NCBI GenBank assembly: GCA_009908915.1
Contig: JAAAOJ010000007.1
Coordinates: forward strand, 1-64,000
Direction of reading: 5' to 3'
Source of the DNA: Planctomycetota bacterium
GTDB lineage: Bacteria; Planctomycetota; Phycisphaerae; SM23-33
DNA: 64,000 bases
The translations under genes were made by a program, and so were the position numbers. The notes under the pieces are model-generated. The model did no database searches. It was not told the origin of the DNA and worked only from the letters and a program-made list of their open reading frames with translations. Shown here piece by piece: positions 8,408 to 16,758 of the stretch (its first letter is position 1; the number at the start of each line of letters is the position of its first letter).

Positions 8408-8980
8408 CTACTCTCGAAACGGGCAGGTGGCGGCCGGCGTGTAGACGGGGCCGTCGGCGGTCAGTTCGCTCGTGTAGACGGTGAGACAGTCGACCGTCGT
8501 GCCGCCAAACGCCAAGCCGGCCAGCGCTTGGGCGGCCTGGCGAGGCATTCGTCCGCGGCGGGCCCGTGGCCGGGCAAGCGTCACGTGCGGGTGGAAGGCA
8601 CGGTGCTCGCGGGGAAAGCCCAGCGAGGCCATTGCACCGTCGCACGCCTCGGCCAGAGCGGCCAGGCGACCCGACGGTTCAAGGACCTCGGCCAGAAGCA
8701 TGCGGTCGCGCATACGTTGCGGCAGGTCGGTGGCGCCGACGAGTTCCACCTGGAACGGCTCGAGCGATCCGGCGACGCGCTGGGCGGCCTGGCAGACGTC
8801 GCGGAGTTCGCGGCTGTCGACGTCCCCGAGGAATTTGACGGTCACGTGCAGGTTGTCCGGATCGACCCACCGGGCCGGTGCATCCGGGGTAAAGAACGGT
8901 TCGATGCGTTCCCGGACATCGGCCAGTTCGGCCCGGACGGCGTCGTCAAGGTCAACCGCGATGAACGTTCGATGGGTCAT
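8408..8980 (-). CDS. thpR: RNA 2',3'-cyclic phosphodiesterase (2'-5' RNA ligase family)
   Basis: A 190-residue 2H-phosphoesterase. Both HxTx motifs are present: LHVTVKFLG (about residues 44-52) and HPHVTLARPR (about 130-139), the two catalytic His/Thr pairs of ThpR/LigT. The N-terminus RTFIAVDLDD is typical. Such enzymes open 2',3'-cyclic phosphates on RNA. The length matches the family. The ATG start is unambiguous. It lies upstream of the cysteine-rich small gene on the same strand. Confidence 0.9.
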   Translation of the reverse strand: MTHRTFIAVDLDDAVRAELADVRERIEPFFTPDAPARWVDPDNLHVTVKFLGDVDSRELRDVCQAAQRVAGSLEPFQVELVGATDLPQRMRDRMLLAEVLEPSGRLAALAEACDGAMASLGFPREHRAFHPHVTLARPRARRGRMPRQAAQALAGLAFGGTTVDCLTVYTSELTADGPVYTPAATCPFRE

Positions 8981-9097
8981 TGCTGTGACGCACTTCCTCC
9001 AGAGCCTCTGTCACCCCGAGCGAAGCACCATCTACGGGGCGCCGCACCAGACCATGCTGCTGCCTCCAGCGGACGCGCCCGGCCAGCCGGCCTGTCG

Positions 9098-10012
9098 TCA
9101 GAATCGCGTCAGCTCAAAGAATTCGTCCAGCCGTCTGTCGATGTCTTCGCGGCTGATTTCCGTCAACCGGCGTAGCGAAAAATCTTCCAGTTCCAGGCTC
9201 GCCACGATCGTGCCGTAGGCGATCGCTCGCTTGATGCGAACCGCCTCGTCCTCGCCGCCGTCCTCGCTGGCCGCGAGATAGCCCATCATGCCGCCTGCGA
9301 AGCTGTCGCCCGCGCCGGTGGGGTCCACCACCGTCGTCGCCGGATAGCCCGGCAGAGGGTAGCCCTTGCCGTCCAGGAACAGCACGCCGCCGTGCTCGCC
9401 CTTCTTGACCACGCAGAATCGCTTGACGTAGCCGGCAATCTCCAGGCCGGCGTGGATCGCGTTCGGCGTCTCGGTCAGCTGGATGGCCTCGCCGTCATTG
9501 AGCACCACGCCGTCGATCTGCGTGAGTAACTCGAACAGCGGGTCGCGCTCGGTCTCGATCCACAGGTCCATCGTGTCGGCCACAACCATCGTCGGGGCCA
9601 GCAGTTGACCCAGCAACTGCGACTGCAGCCCCGGATGCGTATTGGCCAGGAATACATACTCACTATCGCGGAAACTCTCGGGAATCGTCGGCCCTTCCTC
9701 GCCGAGGACGTTCAACTCGACCGAGATGGTGTCGCGATGGTTCACATCGTCGTGGTACTTGCCGTGCCAGCGGAACGTCTTGCTGCCCTTGCGGACCTCC
9801 AGTCCGGCCAGGTCGATATTGGGGTTCTCCTCCAGCGGCTTGAGGAAGTCGGGGGGGCAGTCCTCGCCTACCACGCCGACCAAGCGTACGGGGCCGAAGA
9901 AACTCGCGGCCTGCGCGAAATAGACCGCCGAGCCGCCCAGCGCGTCGGCGACCTTGCCCGTCGGGGCCTCCACCGTGTCAATGCCAATGCTGCCCGTAAC
10001 CAGTAAGCTCAT
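9098..10012 (-). CDS. PfkB-family carbohydrate/nucleoside kinase
   Basis: A 304-residue ribokinase-fold kinase. The N-terminal signature LLVTGSIGIDTVE and GGSAVYFAQAAS precede the C-terminal PfkB signature DPTGAGDSFAGG, whose Asp is the catalytic base and whose GAGD forms the anion hole. The substrate is unknown; sugars and nucleosides are both possible, since several close PfkB groups differ only in the lid. The ATG at 10012 is chosen because the long upstream open frame is Arg/Ser-rich and non-homologous. The upstream gap carries a hairpin array rather than a promoter I can identify. Confidence 0.9.
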   Translation of the reverse strand: MSLLVTGSIGIDTVEAPTGKVADALGGSAVYFAQAASFFGPVRLVGVVGEDCPPDFLKPLEENPNIDLAGLEVRKGSKTFRWHGKYHDDVNHRDTISVELNVLGEEGPTIPESFRDSEYVFLANTHPGLQSQLLGQLLAPTMVVADTMDLWIETERDPLFELLTQIDGVVLNDGEAIQLTETPNAIHAGLEIAGYVKRFCVVKKGEHGGVLFLDGKGYPLPGYPATTVVDPTGAGDSFAGGMMGYLAASEDGGEDEAVRIKRAIAYGTIVASLELEDFSLRRLTEISREDIDRRLDEFFELTRF

Positions 10013-10135
10013 CAATCGTCCTTGCTGTGTGGAAAGTCTGTGTTCGAGAAACGTAACAATCGGCATTGTAACGCCGTTACCTGCAGACTGCAACGCGGCT
10101 GCAGAATCGTTCCAGGGCAAACGCATTCTCTTCCT

Positions 10136-10260
10136 TGACCCCTCTCCCGCTGGGAGAGGTGGCGAGTCTTCGAGCCGGTGAGGGGCTTTGATCGTGTCCG
10201 AAGAGCCCTCTCTGACCTGCTGGGCAGGCCATCTCTCCGACAAGGAGAGAAGTGCCGCCG
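10136..10260. repeat. intergenic hairpin array
   Basis: Three short perfect hairpins follow one another: CCTCTCCC/GGGAGAGG with a GCT loop (10141-10159), CCTGC/GCAGG (10216-10228) and TCTCTCC/GGAGAGA (10232-10250). No T-runs follow them. This looks like a dispersed palindromic element in the gap between the PfkB kinase and the sulfatase remnant. Confidence 0.55.
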
Positions 10261-10287
10261 CAAGCGTTTGCCCCTGCGGATCGTCGG

Positions 10288-10416
10288 TCACTCGGGCGGC
10301 GAGGTGAAGCCGTCCAGATCCCGCTGCAACCGGGCGGCGATGTCCGGGTGCTACCCGTAGACGTTCTGGGGTTGACAGGACTCCGCGGCCAGGTCGTACC
10401 GCATCGGCTCGCCCAT
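10288..10416 (-). pseudogene. sulfatase C-terminal remnant with in-frame stop
   Basis: On the minus strand the 43-codon stretch reads MRYDLAAESCQPQNVYG, a TAG stop, then HPDIAARLQRDLDGF and a TGA. This is the usual arylsulfatase ending: a YDLxxDPxExxN block followed by a helix HPxIxxxLxxxL. The catalytic domain is absent. The fragment starts directly on the ROK kinase stop codon (TGATG overlap), so the break point is exactly at that gene's end. Confidence 0.6.
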
Positions 10417-11417
10417 CAACACTCTCCCGTCCGTACAGCCCCGTTGGTCGAATCGCCCAGCACGCGCCAGGCCACGCCGGCGGCCCCGACGGCCCCGGCA
10501 TCGGCGCCGAGGGTGGCGATGCGGATTTCCGTCTTCTGCTCGCAGAGCGTCCAGTTCTGCTCGGAGGCATGTCGGCGGACGGGTTCCAGCAGGTCCTCGC
10601 CGGCGTTGGTCAGCCCCCCGGCGAGGACGATGCAGTCCGGGTCCAGCAGTCGGCAGATGCTCACGCAGGCGATCGCCAGGTGGAAGCAGCATTCCTCCCA
10701 GACCTCCTCGGCCAGGGCGTCGCCGGCGTTACGGGCCTCGAGAATATCCTTGGCGGTCAGCCGCCCGTTGGCGTCGAGCACCTCGGCCAGCGACGTCGCC
10801 TCGCCCTGCTTGCGAATACGCTCAGCGGTGTACCTCGCCAGGAACGTCGCCGAGCAGTACTGCTCCACGCAGCCGCGCTGGCCGCATCCGCACGGACGCC
10901 CGCCCGGATCGACGATCAGGTGGCCGGCCTCGCCGCCGATGCCGTGGGCGCCGTGGATGATCTCGCCGCCATGGACGACGCCGCTGCCGACGCCCGTGCC
11001 GAGTGTCAACATAACCATCTCGTACGTGTCGCGCCCGGCCCCGGCGATGAACTCACCGTAGGCGGCGGCGTTGGCGTCATTCTCAAGCGTGGTCGGCAGG
11101 TCGACGCGTTTGGCGACCTCGTCGCGCAGGGGCACGTTCTCCATGCCCGGCACGTTCGGCAGGCTGATGATCACCCCTTTTCCCAGGTCCAACGGCCCCG
11201 GCGAGCCGATCCCCACGCCGATGACCTTCTCACGCGAGACGCCCGCCTCGGCGATGCTCCGCTCCACGCCGCGAACTATCTGCGCAATGACCGGCTCAGC
11301 GCCGTCGTCACGGGGCGTGTCCAACTGGAATGTTTCGCTGCGACGGTTGCTGTCGTCCACCGTGCCAAACTTGATACTCGTGCCGCCAAAGTCGACACCT
11401 ACACAGATACGGCTCAT
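10416..11417 (-). CDS. ROK-family sugar kinase (glucokinase-like)
   Basis: A 333-residue ROK kinase. The phosphate-binding N-terminus ICVGVDFGGTSIKFG, the catalytic region LENDANAAAYGE, the nucleotide loop LGTGVGSGVV and the zinc-binding block CGCGQRGCVE are all present. ROK members with this architecture are mostly glucokinases; N-acetylmannosamine or allose kinases are alternatives. No N-terminal HTH is present, so it is an enzyme rather than a ROK repressor. It probably feeds hexoses into glycolysis. The PfkB kinase lies downstream on the same strand. Confidence 0.9.
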   Translation of the reverse strand: MSRICVGVDFGGTSIKFGTVDDSNRRSETFQLDTPRDDGAEPVIAQIVRGVERSIAEAGVSREKVIGVGIGSPGPLDLGKGVIISLPNVPGMENVPLRDEVAKRVDLPTTLENDANAAAYGEFIAGAGRDTYEMVMLTLGTGVGSGVVHGGEIIHGAHGIGGEAGHLIVDPGGRPCGCGQRGCVEQYCSATFLARYTAERIRKQGEATSLAEVLDANGRLTAKDILEARNAGDALAEEVWEECCFHLAIACVSICRLLDPDCIVLAGGLTNAGEDLLEPVRRHASEQNWTLCEQKTEIRIATLGADAGAVGAAGVAWRVLGDSTNGAVRTGEC

Positions 11418-11493
11418 GGTCCTCTTTCCTGATTCATATTGCCGGCCTTTGAGGTCCGTGACTGTTGGACCTCGTACCGGTGACGCCGGTCAT

Positions 11494-11515
11494 GGTGCGT
11501 AACACGTTACGCACC
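11494..11515. repeat. GTAAC/GTTAC palindrome, copy B
   Basis: Perfect 10-bp stem GGTGCGTAAC / GTTACGCACC with a 2-nt AC loop, in the gap between the aspartyl-protease gene's 3' end and the ROK gene. Copies A and C are at 314-339 and 36229-36251. Confidence 0.75.
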
Positions 11516-11622
11516 CCACCACTTCATTCAGCGGTCGACGGAACGTCGACCCGCTCTTCTAACCTCTGAGCTCTTACGGATAAACGCTTACCTATAACGA
11601 CCCGTGACCTCTGCACACTTGC

Positions 11623-12807
11623 TCATATCTGCTTCTTCAGCGTCACGCTCGTCTCGTAGCCCTGCTCGCCGCGCTGGAAGAGCACCTTGACGACCTGGCC
11701 GTCGCCGCTGCGAAGCAGACGCCGCGCCTCGGCCAGCGTCATCTTGACGACCCACCGGCCGTTGAGTTTGAGGATGATGTCGTCGGCCTGGATGCCCGCC
11801 CGGCTGGCCGGCGAATCGGGGTCGACCGCGTGGACCTTCGCCCCCGTCTTGACCTGGACCAGGTGCAGGCCGCTCATGTCCTGCTGATCCGGGGCGTCGA
11901 AGAGGTGGCTTTTCGTAAGGTACAGCCGCGAGTTCCGAAAATCGAAGGTCGCGTTGAATCGCTTGAGAAAACTCATGCCGAGAATCGAACCCTCCTGCGG
12001 GCTCTTGTCAAAGACCAGCCCGTTGAGCGCGAACTCGCCGACCCGGAAATCGTCAATACGTGCTGAGACGCTGCCTTCGCTCTCGTCGACCGTCGAGCCG
12101 ACCAGGCTGCGGGCCGTCTTCTGGATCACGCCGGCTGTCTGCAGCGACATGAAAAACCGCCGGCCCAGCGTGCCGCTGTAGTCGTAGCCGGTGTGGATAC
12201 CGAAAAACGTCCCGAACTTGCCCGCGACATTCGCGCGAATCACCGGCGTACCGCCCGCGGTCCGCATCGCTACAATATCGCCCCAGACCTCGCGTTTGAT
12301 CGAGTCCGGCTGGAAGCACCGCAACTTGCCCGCGTCAAAATCGAACTGCAGCGTGAATCGCCGCAACAGGCCCATGCCGATCACGCCTTGAACGTTCATT
12401 CCGCTGAGGCGGCGCAGCTCGGTCAGGTCGACGCACATCACCGGCCCGCCCTGCTTGAGATTCAGCGGCCCGACCGTCGCATTCGGCGCGTAGCAGATGT
12501 GAATTGTCATCTCCTTGCCGTCAGCCGTCTTGCCCTCCAGCGTGCCCTTCGGCTCACCAAGCAACGGCGCGAAGGCCTTATCGAACGTCGTGTACCGCGA
12601 GCCGGTATCGACCAGGAAGTTGTAGGCCTTGCCCTTGAAGGTCACCGGCAGAACGATCAGCGAGCCATCCTTGGGGATGTCGAACTCCGCGGCCAGTTTT
12701 GGCGGCCCGTCCGCTGCAGCAGGTTCGTCGGCCGCCCGGGCCGGGACGGATACGAAGCACAGCAGGCTCAACAGCAGCATCGCCGTTTGTCGTTTCGCGT
12801 GTTTCAT
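11623..12807 (-). CDS. secreted retropepsin-like aspartyl protease with PDZ domain
   Basis: A 394-residue exported protein with a signal peptide (residues 1-25, ending ARAAD). The first lobe has the classical NFLVDTGSRYTTFD active site. The equivalent point in the second lobe reads FFGIHTGYDYSGTL, with His in place of the catalytic Asp. About residues 312-394 form a PDZ domain (SPASRAGIQADDIILKLNG) that probably binds peptide ends. It may be a periplasmic quality-control protease, or inactive if a second aspartate is essential. The ATG overlaps the HEAT gene's TGA by four bases, so the pair is translationally coupled. Confidence 0.82.
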   Translation of the reverse strand: MKHAKRQTAMLLLSLLCFVSVPARAADEPAAADGPPKLAAEFDIPKDGSLIVLPVTFKGKAYNFLVDTGSRYTTFDKAFAPLLGEPKGTLEGKTADGKEMTIHICYAPNATVGPLNLKQGGPVMCVDLTELRRLSGMNVQGVIGMGLLRRFTLQFDFDAGKLRCFQPDSIKREVWGDIVAMRTAGGTPVIRANVAGKFGTFFGIHTGYDYSGTLGRRFFMSLQTAGVIQKTARSLVGSTVDESEGSVSARIDDFRVGEFALNGLVFDKSPQEGSILGMSFLKRFNATFDFRNSRLYLTKSHLFDAPDQQDMSGLHLVQVKTGAKVHAVDPDSPASRAGIQADDIILKLNGRWVVKMTLAEARRLLRSGDGQVVKVLFQRGEQGYETSVTLKKQI

Positions 12808-13418
12808 TGCGTGTGCTCCTTGTCATGCTCGTCGGTCAGTTCTTCCACGGCACGGCGCGCGACGAGGTCGTCCATCTGTCGCAGCGCCCGGACGGCCCAC
12901 GGCCGTCGGGTGGCATCGTGGCGGGCGGTCTGGCTGAGCGGCTCGACGGCCGGTCGACCAACGGCCGCCAGTGCGTCCCCGGCCTCTCGCGCGACGATCG
13001 GGTGCCCATCGCCAAGCGCCGCCAGCAGACCCGGGATGGCCAGCGGGTCGCCGATCATCCTCAGGCCCAGCGCCGCCGCCGCACGCACGTGCGGCTCGGC
13101 GTCGTTCTGCAACGTCGCCACCAACGCCCCCACGGCCTGGTGCGCCTGCAGCCTGCCCAGCGCCCGAGCCGCGGCGATTCGCACGGCCGGGTCCGACGCA
13201 CGCAGCGTCGCGGTCAGCGGCTCGACGGCGCGCTGGTCCCCGGCGTTGCCGAGCGCCCGCGCGGCCTGGATGCGTTGGTCCGCATCGCCATGTCGCAGAC
13301 GTTGAAGCCGCTGGTCGGTCGGGACGTCCCGCAAAGCCGTCGCCGGCTCGGTCCGCTCGGGCCAGCAGCCCGCCGCCGCCATCAGAAGCGTCACCCAGAT
13401 TGTTCCGCGCAGAATCAT
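12804..13418 (-). CDS. HEAT-repeat lipoprotein
   Basis: A 204-residue protein with a lipoprotein signal (LLMAAAGC, lipobox Cys about residue 18). About five PBS-lyase-type HEAT repeats follow (RIQAARALGNAGDQRAVEPL, VRIAAARALGRLQAHQAV and similar). Such repeats form an alpha-solenoid for protein binding. It is the first gene of a pair with the PDZ aspartyl protease, overlapping ATGA at 12804-12807, so it may recruit substrates or partners to that protease (inference). A good promoter candidate lies just upstream. Confidence 0.85.
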   Translation of the reverse strand: MILRGTIWVTLLMAAAGCWPERTEPATALRDVPTDQRLQRLRHGDADQRIQAARALGNAGDQRAVEPLTATLRASDPAVRIAAARALGRLQAHQAVGALVATLQNDAEPHVRAAAALGLRMIGDPLAIPGLLAALGDGHPIVAREAGDALAAVGRPAVEPLSQTARHDATRRPWAVRALRQMDDLVARRAVEELTDEHDKEHTQ

Positions 13419-13455
13419 CCAGCGTCACCACCGTCAAAGGGTCGATAATCAATCG

Positions 13456-13484
13456 ATTATAGCCCATGGGGGCCGCCGGGTCTA
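13456..13484 (-). promoter_or_regulatory. sigma70-type promoter for the HEAT/aspartyl-protease operon
   Basis: On the minus strand, TAGACC (13484-13479) and a perfect TATAAT (13461-13456) are separated by exactly 17 bp. The start ATG at 13418 lies about 38 bp downstream of the -10 box. Hexamer match and position support this; it is untested. Confidence 0.5.
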
Positions 13485-13687
13485 CGAGCCGTCGTCCCGA
13501 GCCGGTTGCGGTGTTGTAGCGCCTTGAGATCATTGGGTATTTCATGGCTCTGGTTTTACCTTACCCCAGCGAGGGCCTGATTTCGTTAGCTCGATCGAGG
13601 GGCACAGGACAATTGTCCTTAGCTCTGCCCGCCGGCCTCGTTCCGACTTGACAGGGACAAGGCACCCGCTCTCGCGACCTCGCCGCG

Positions 13688-13706
13688 CGCGGGCTGGAAG
13701 CCCGCG
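13688..13706. repeat. GC hairpin beside sulfatase remnant
   Basis: An 8-bp perfect stem CGCGGGCT/AGCCCGCG with a 3-nt GGA loop. It lies just downstream (minus strand) of where sulfatase similarity ends. There is no T-run, so it is more likely a dispersed palindrome. Confidence 0.5.
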
Positions 13707-13739
13707 GCACGCTTTCTGGCCACATCGCAACCGGCTCCG

Positions 13740-14023
13740 TCGTCCCACGGTCAGCTCGAAACCCGGCGCGAGGCAACGGCCGTTGTCGGTCACACCGGTC
13801 TGTCGCGACAACCGATCGGTCGTAACGCTCCGCCGCGCGGGCATGCACCCGGGGGTGCGGGCACAGCACCCGTCGAAGCCCACGCCGCGGGCGACGAGGC
13901 GGTCGAGGTTGGGCATGTGGATCGCGACGCCGCCGTCGGCGGCAATACTCCCGTAGCGCAATGATCGGAGGCAATCCAGAGCACGCAGGCGGGGCGCGCG
14001 GGACGGGACGTGGTGGCATTCAT
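13740..14023 (-). pseudogene. sulfatase N-terminal remnant, frameshifted
   Basis: From ATG 14023 the minus strand reads MNATTSRPARPACVLWIASD, a sulfatase beginning. After one frameshift near 13960 it continues with GGVAIHMPNLDRLVARGVGF, TPGCMPARRSV and LSRQTGVTDNG. The CxPxR motif that is converted to formylglycine is preserved in CMPAR. Similarity ends near 13740, so at least three quarters of a normal sulfatase is gone. The 114-bp inverted-repeat element lies 11 bp upstream of the ATG. Confidence 0.72.
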
Positions 14024-14033
14024 CGTAATTGAC

Positions 14034-14147
14034 GCCTCCCTCAGAACTCCGGGGCAGTACCCATCAGATCCATCTTCGTGACATGACCTCTTCGTTTGCG
14101 TCACGGGAAGGTTCTGCTTTTGCGGCCATCTGATTTTTGAGGGAGGC
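14034..14147. mobile_element. 114-bp MITE-like element with 10-bp terminal inverted repeats, copy 1
   Basis: Perfect terminal inverted repeats GCCTCCCTCA (14034-14043) and TGAGGGAGGC (14138-14147). A second copy of identical length is at 17921-18034, and 87 of 114 positions match. TAATTG occurs on both sides (14026-14031 and 14152-14157), although not directly abutting, so target-site duplication is only a possibility. The element has no coding capacity. A non-autonomous transposon or a conserved regulatory palindrome would both fit. Confidence 0.7.
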
Positions 14148-14148
14148 A

Positions 14149-16560
14149 TCATAATTGCTTCAGCCAGCCGCGGACGACCTGACGCTTCTGCGCAACGTCG
14201 GCCCCACAGTCGTAGGCTCCCAGCTTCGGGGCGACCTGCTTGAGCAGTTCGATGATGGCCTTCTCGAGCTTCGGGTGCGGCTTGTCGGCCTCCAGGGACT
14301 TGCCAAGCTCTTCGACGAGTGGCCGGGCGGCGCGCTCGCCCATGGTCTTGATGCGATTTTCGGCATCGGTGCGTGCGGCGGCGTCGGCGGCCAGCAGCGC
14401 CGGCAATAGCGCGTTGACGGCCGTGCGGTCGCGCTCGGCCTGCGCGGCCAGAGCGGTCTTGAGCATGGTCCGCAAATGCTGGCGGCGATTGGGCGGCAGG
14501 CGATCGGCCAGCCCCGTCAGGGCCGCGTCGGTCAGCGTGATCACGGCGAGATGGTTCTTGTCCTCGCGGAGGGCGGCCAGTCGACCGAAGAGCATGTCGA
14601 TGGCTTCCGACGCCAGCGGCCCTTTGGCCGGGCGGGTGGCGATGGCCTTGACGACGCCGGGATTGTTCGCGGCCAGCCGCGTTGCGATATGCAGCCGCCA
14701 GGCCGACCGCAGTGCGTCGCTGGGCTCCTTCTCGGGATCGGCTTCGGCCACCGCCAGTTGCCATGCCTCCGTCGCGTGCTTGACGGCCTCACCGGCGCGG
14801 TCGGCCTCGCCGAGCGCCTCGGCAAGCCGCATGAGGGCGGCGGGCAACGCGGCGCTTTCGGCCCTGCGAAGGGCATCGACCCGCATCTGCAGCAGCACGA
14901 TTCGCTGCTCGCCTCCGTCGTCGCGATCGGCGAGCGTCTCGAGCATGTCGGCGAGTATGTCCGCGTCTGCGTCGGCAGCGAGTTTCAGTACTTCCTCCCA
15001 CGCCTGCTTGCGGACCGTCGCATCGGCCTCCACGGACGCATCCGTCCGCGCCAACAGCACCGGCAGTGCTTCCTGCCCGCCCAGGGCCGCCAAGGCCGCC
15101 AGGGCCGCCTGCCTAACGCCACGGTCGCTGTCGGTAACCCGGGCCGTCACGGCCTCGACCGCCTCGGGCGCTTCCAGCCGCGCCAGGCCGGTCACCGCCG
15201 CTAGCCGCACCGTGCCGGCCGGATCGGTCGTCGCGGCAATGAGTACCCGCGCCGTCGACGAATCGGCCACCGCGCCCATCGCACGCAGGAGGGCTTCGCG
15301 AAGCTTCTCACCGGCCCCGTCAACGTCGTAGCGGGTCGTCAGGGCCTTCGCCACAGCCGCCTGGAGCTCGCCGTTGAGCGGCTGCTCGGAGGCGATGCGC
15401 GCCAGGGCCTCTGCGGCCGCGGACGCTTCCGCTTCGTCCCGCGAAGAAAGCTTCCGCAGAATGGCCGGGATGGCCTGCGTAGTGCGCAACTGGCCCAGCG
15501 CCCGAAGAATGCCCGCCCGCACGAGCGGCGATTCTTCCTCGTCCAGCCGCGTCATCAGCAATTGCGGCGTCGTCTCGTCCGGCAGCGAGGCTTCCAGGAT
15601 GGCAGCCAGTTCACGGACGCGGGGGTCGCTGTCGTCAAGGGTCGAGCGGATACGCTGGCGGATTTCGGGGTTGATCGGCTCACTCGTGGCGATCATCTTG
15701 TCCGCGAGGCGTCCCGCCAACAGGCGGATGTCGCCGACGGGGCTGGCGTACATGTCTAACAGCATGGCCGGACGACGCGTCTTCGGGGAGAGGTTGTACA
15801 AGTCGGTCATCACACCGACCAGCCGTTCGCGCAGTTGGCGATTCTCGCTTTCGAGCGCCATTTGGGCTCGGCTGAGGCTCTCGGCCAGTTCGGCGAGCCA
15901 CTCGGCCCGTGTCGTGTCGCGATTGCGTGCCCACCAGACTTCCCAGAGGTCGCGGTCCTCGCCGTAGCTGCGGATGTTGGTCAGGCGGGCAAGGCTTTCG
16001 GCGGCGGCGGCACGGATTTCCGGAGAGGCCTCGCCGAGCAGGTCGATCAGGGCGCGGATGGAGGGCTTGGCGATGATGCGTCGAAGGCTTTCGATGACGG
16101 CCAGCCGTACATCCGTCGGGCGGTTGCGGTCGCGTGCGATGCGTATGAGCCGGTCGGTCACGCCGTGGTTCTGGTAGGTCACCAGCGCGCGTGCGGCGGC
16201 GGCCCTGAGGGTGGCGGTCTCGCCAGTGAGCATGTCCAGAAGCGGTGCGACGAAGCTCGTCGGGGCGTTGCCGGCGTCGGCGACGGCGTTGGCCACGGCA
16301 ATCTGTGCGGCGGGCAGGCTAGCGTCGGTTAAAACGTCCAGCAGAGCCTGCGTGGCCTGGGGGTAGGGTTCGCTGAGCAGGAGGCGGGCGGCTTCTTCGC
16401 GCGTCTGCGGCTGGCGCTGGGCGGCGGTGAGTTGACGCCTGAGCGTCTGAAGATGAAGCTTCTGGGCGGCCGTCAGGGGCAGGCCCTCTTCGCCCGGCGC
16501 GCACGAGCCAACCACCAATCCCACAACAATCAGCAGTAGCAAGCCCAGTTTGCGCAACAT
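14149..16560 (-). CDS. large HEAT-repeat lipoprotein
   Basis: An 803-residue lipoprotein: signal MLRKLGLLLLIVVGLVVGSC with the lipobox Cys at residue 20. It is followed by a heptad-like helix, then many HEAT/PBS-lyase repeats (for example QIAVANAVADAGNAPTSFV, VRLAVIESLRRIIAKPSIRA). The C-terminal half becomes an Ala/Glu-rich helical region. It probably acts as an envelope scaffold; no catalytic motif is visible. Start 16560 is chosen to give a proper lipoprotein signal; 16587 (nine residues longer) is possible. The open frame extending beyond 16587 overlaps purM in antisense and is not coding. The TGA lies only 2 bp from the 114-bp element. Confidence 0.85.
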   Translation of the reverse strand: MLRKLGLLLLIVVGLVVGSCAPGEEGLPLTAAQKLHLQTLRRQLTAAQRQPQTREEAARLLLSEPYPQATQALLDVLTDASLPAAQIAVANAVADAGNAPTSFVAPLLDMLTGETATLRAAAARALVTYQNHGVTDRLIRIARDRNRPTDVRLAVIESLRRIIAKPSIRALIDLLGEASPEIRAAAAESLARLTNIRSYGEDRDLWEVWWARNRDTTRAEWLAELAESLSRAQMALESENRQLRERLVGVMTDLYNLSPKTRRPAMLLDMYASPVGDIRLLAGRLADKMIATSEPINPEIRQRIRSTLDDSDPRVRELAAILEASLPDETTPQLLMTRLDEEESPLVRAGILRALGQLRTTQAIPAILRKLSSRDEAEASAAAEALARIASEQPLNGELQAAVAKALTTRYDVDGAGEKLREALLRAMGAVADSSTARVLIAATTDPAGTVRLAAVTGLARLEAPEAVEAVTARVTDSDRGVRQAALAALAALGGQEALPVLLARTDASVEADATVRKQAWEEVLKLAADADADILADMLETLADRDDGGEQRIVLLQMRVDALRRAESAALPAALMRLAEALGEADRAGEAVKHATEAWQLAVAEADPEKEPSDALRSAWRLHIATRLAANNPGVVKAIATRPAKGPLASEAIDMLFGRLAALREDKNHLAVITLTDAALTGLADRLPPNRRQHLRTMLKTALAAQAERDRTAVNALLPALLAADAAARTDAENRIKTMGERAARPLVEELGKSLEADKPHPKLEKAIIELLKQVAPKLGAYDCGADVAQKRQVVRGWLKQL

Positions 16561-16758
16561 GTAAACCAACCGCCGTCCACGTCCCATCGTATGTACCACT
16601 CTAATGCTTCCCGGGCCCCATGTCAAAAACGACCCGCTCAGGAGGCCTGTTCTCGCTGTATCGTTCAACACGCTTGGCCGCGGCGTGTTCTCCACGGTCC
16701 ACGATTTCTCCCGTCCGACCCGCCACAGCGTTGCAAATCGAGGCGCCTGAGGTGTAGG

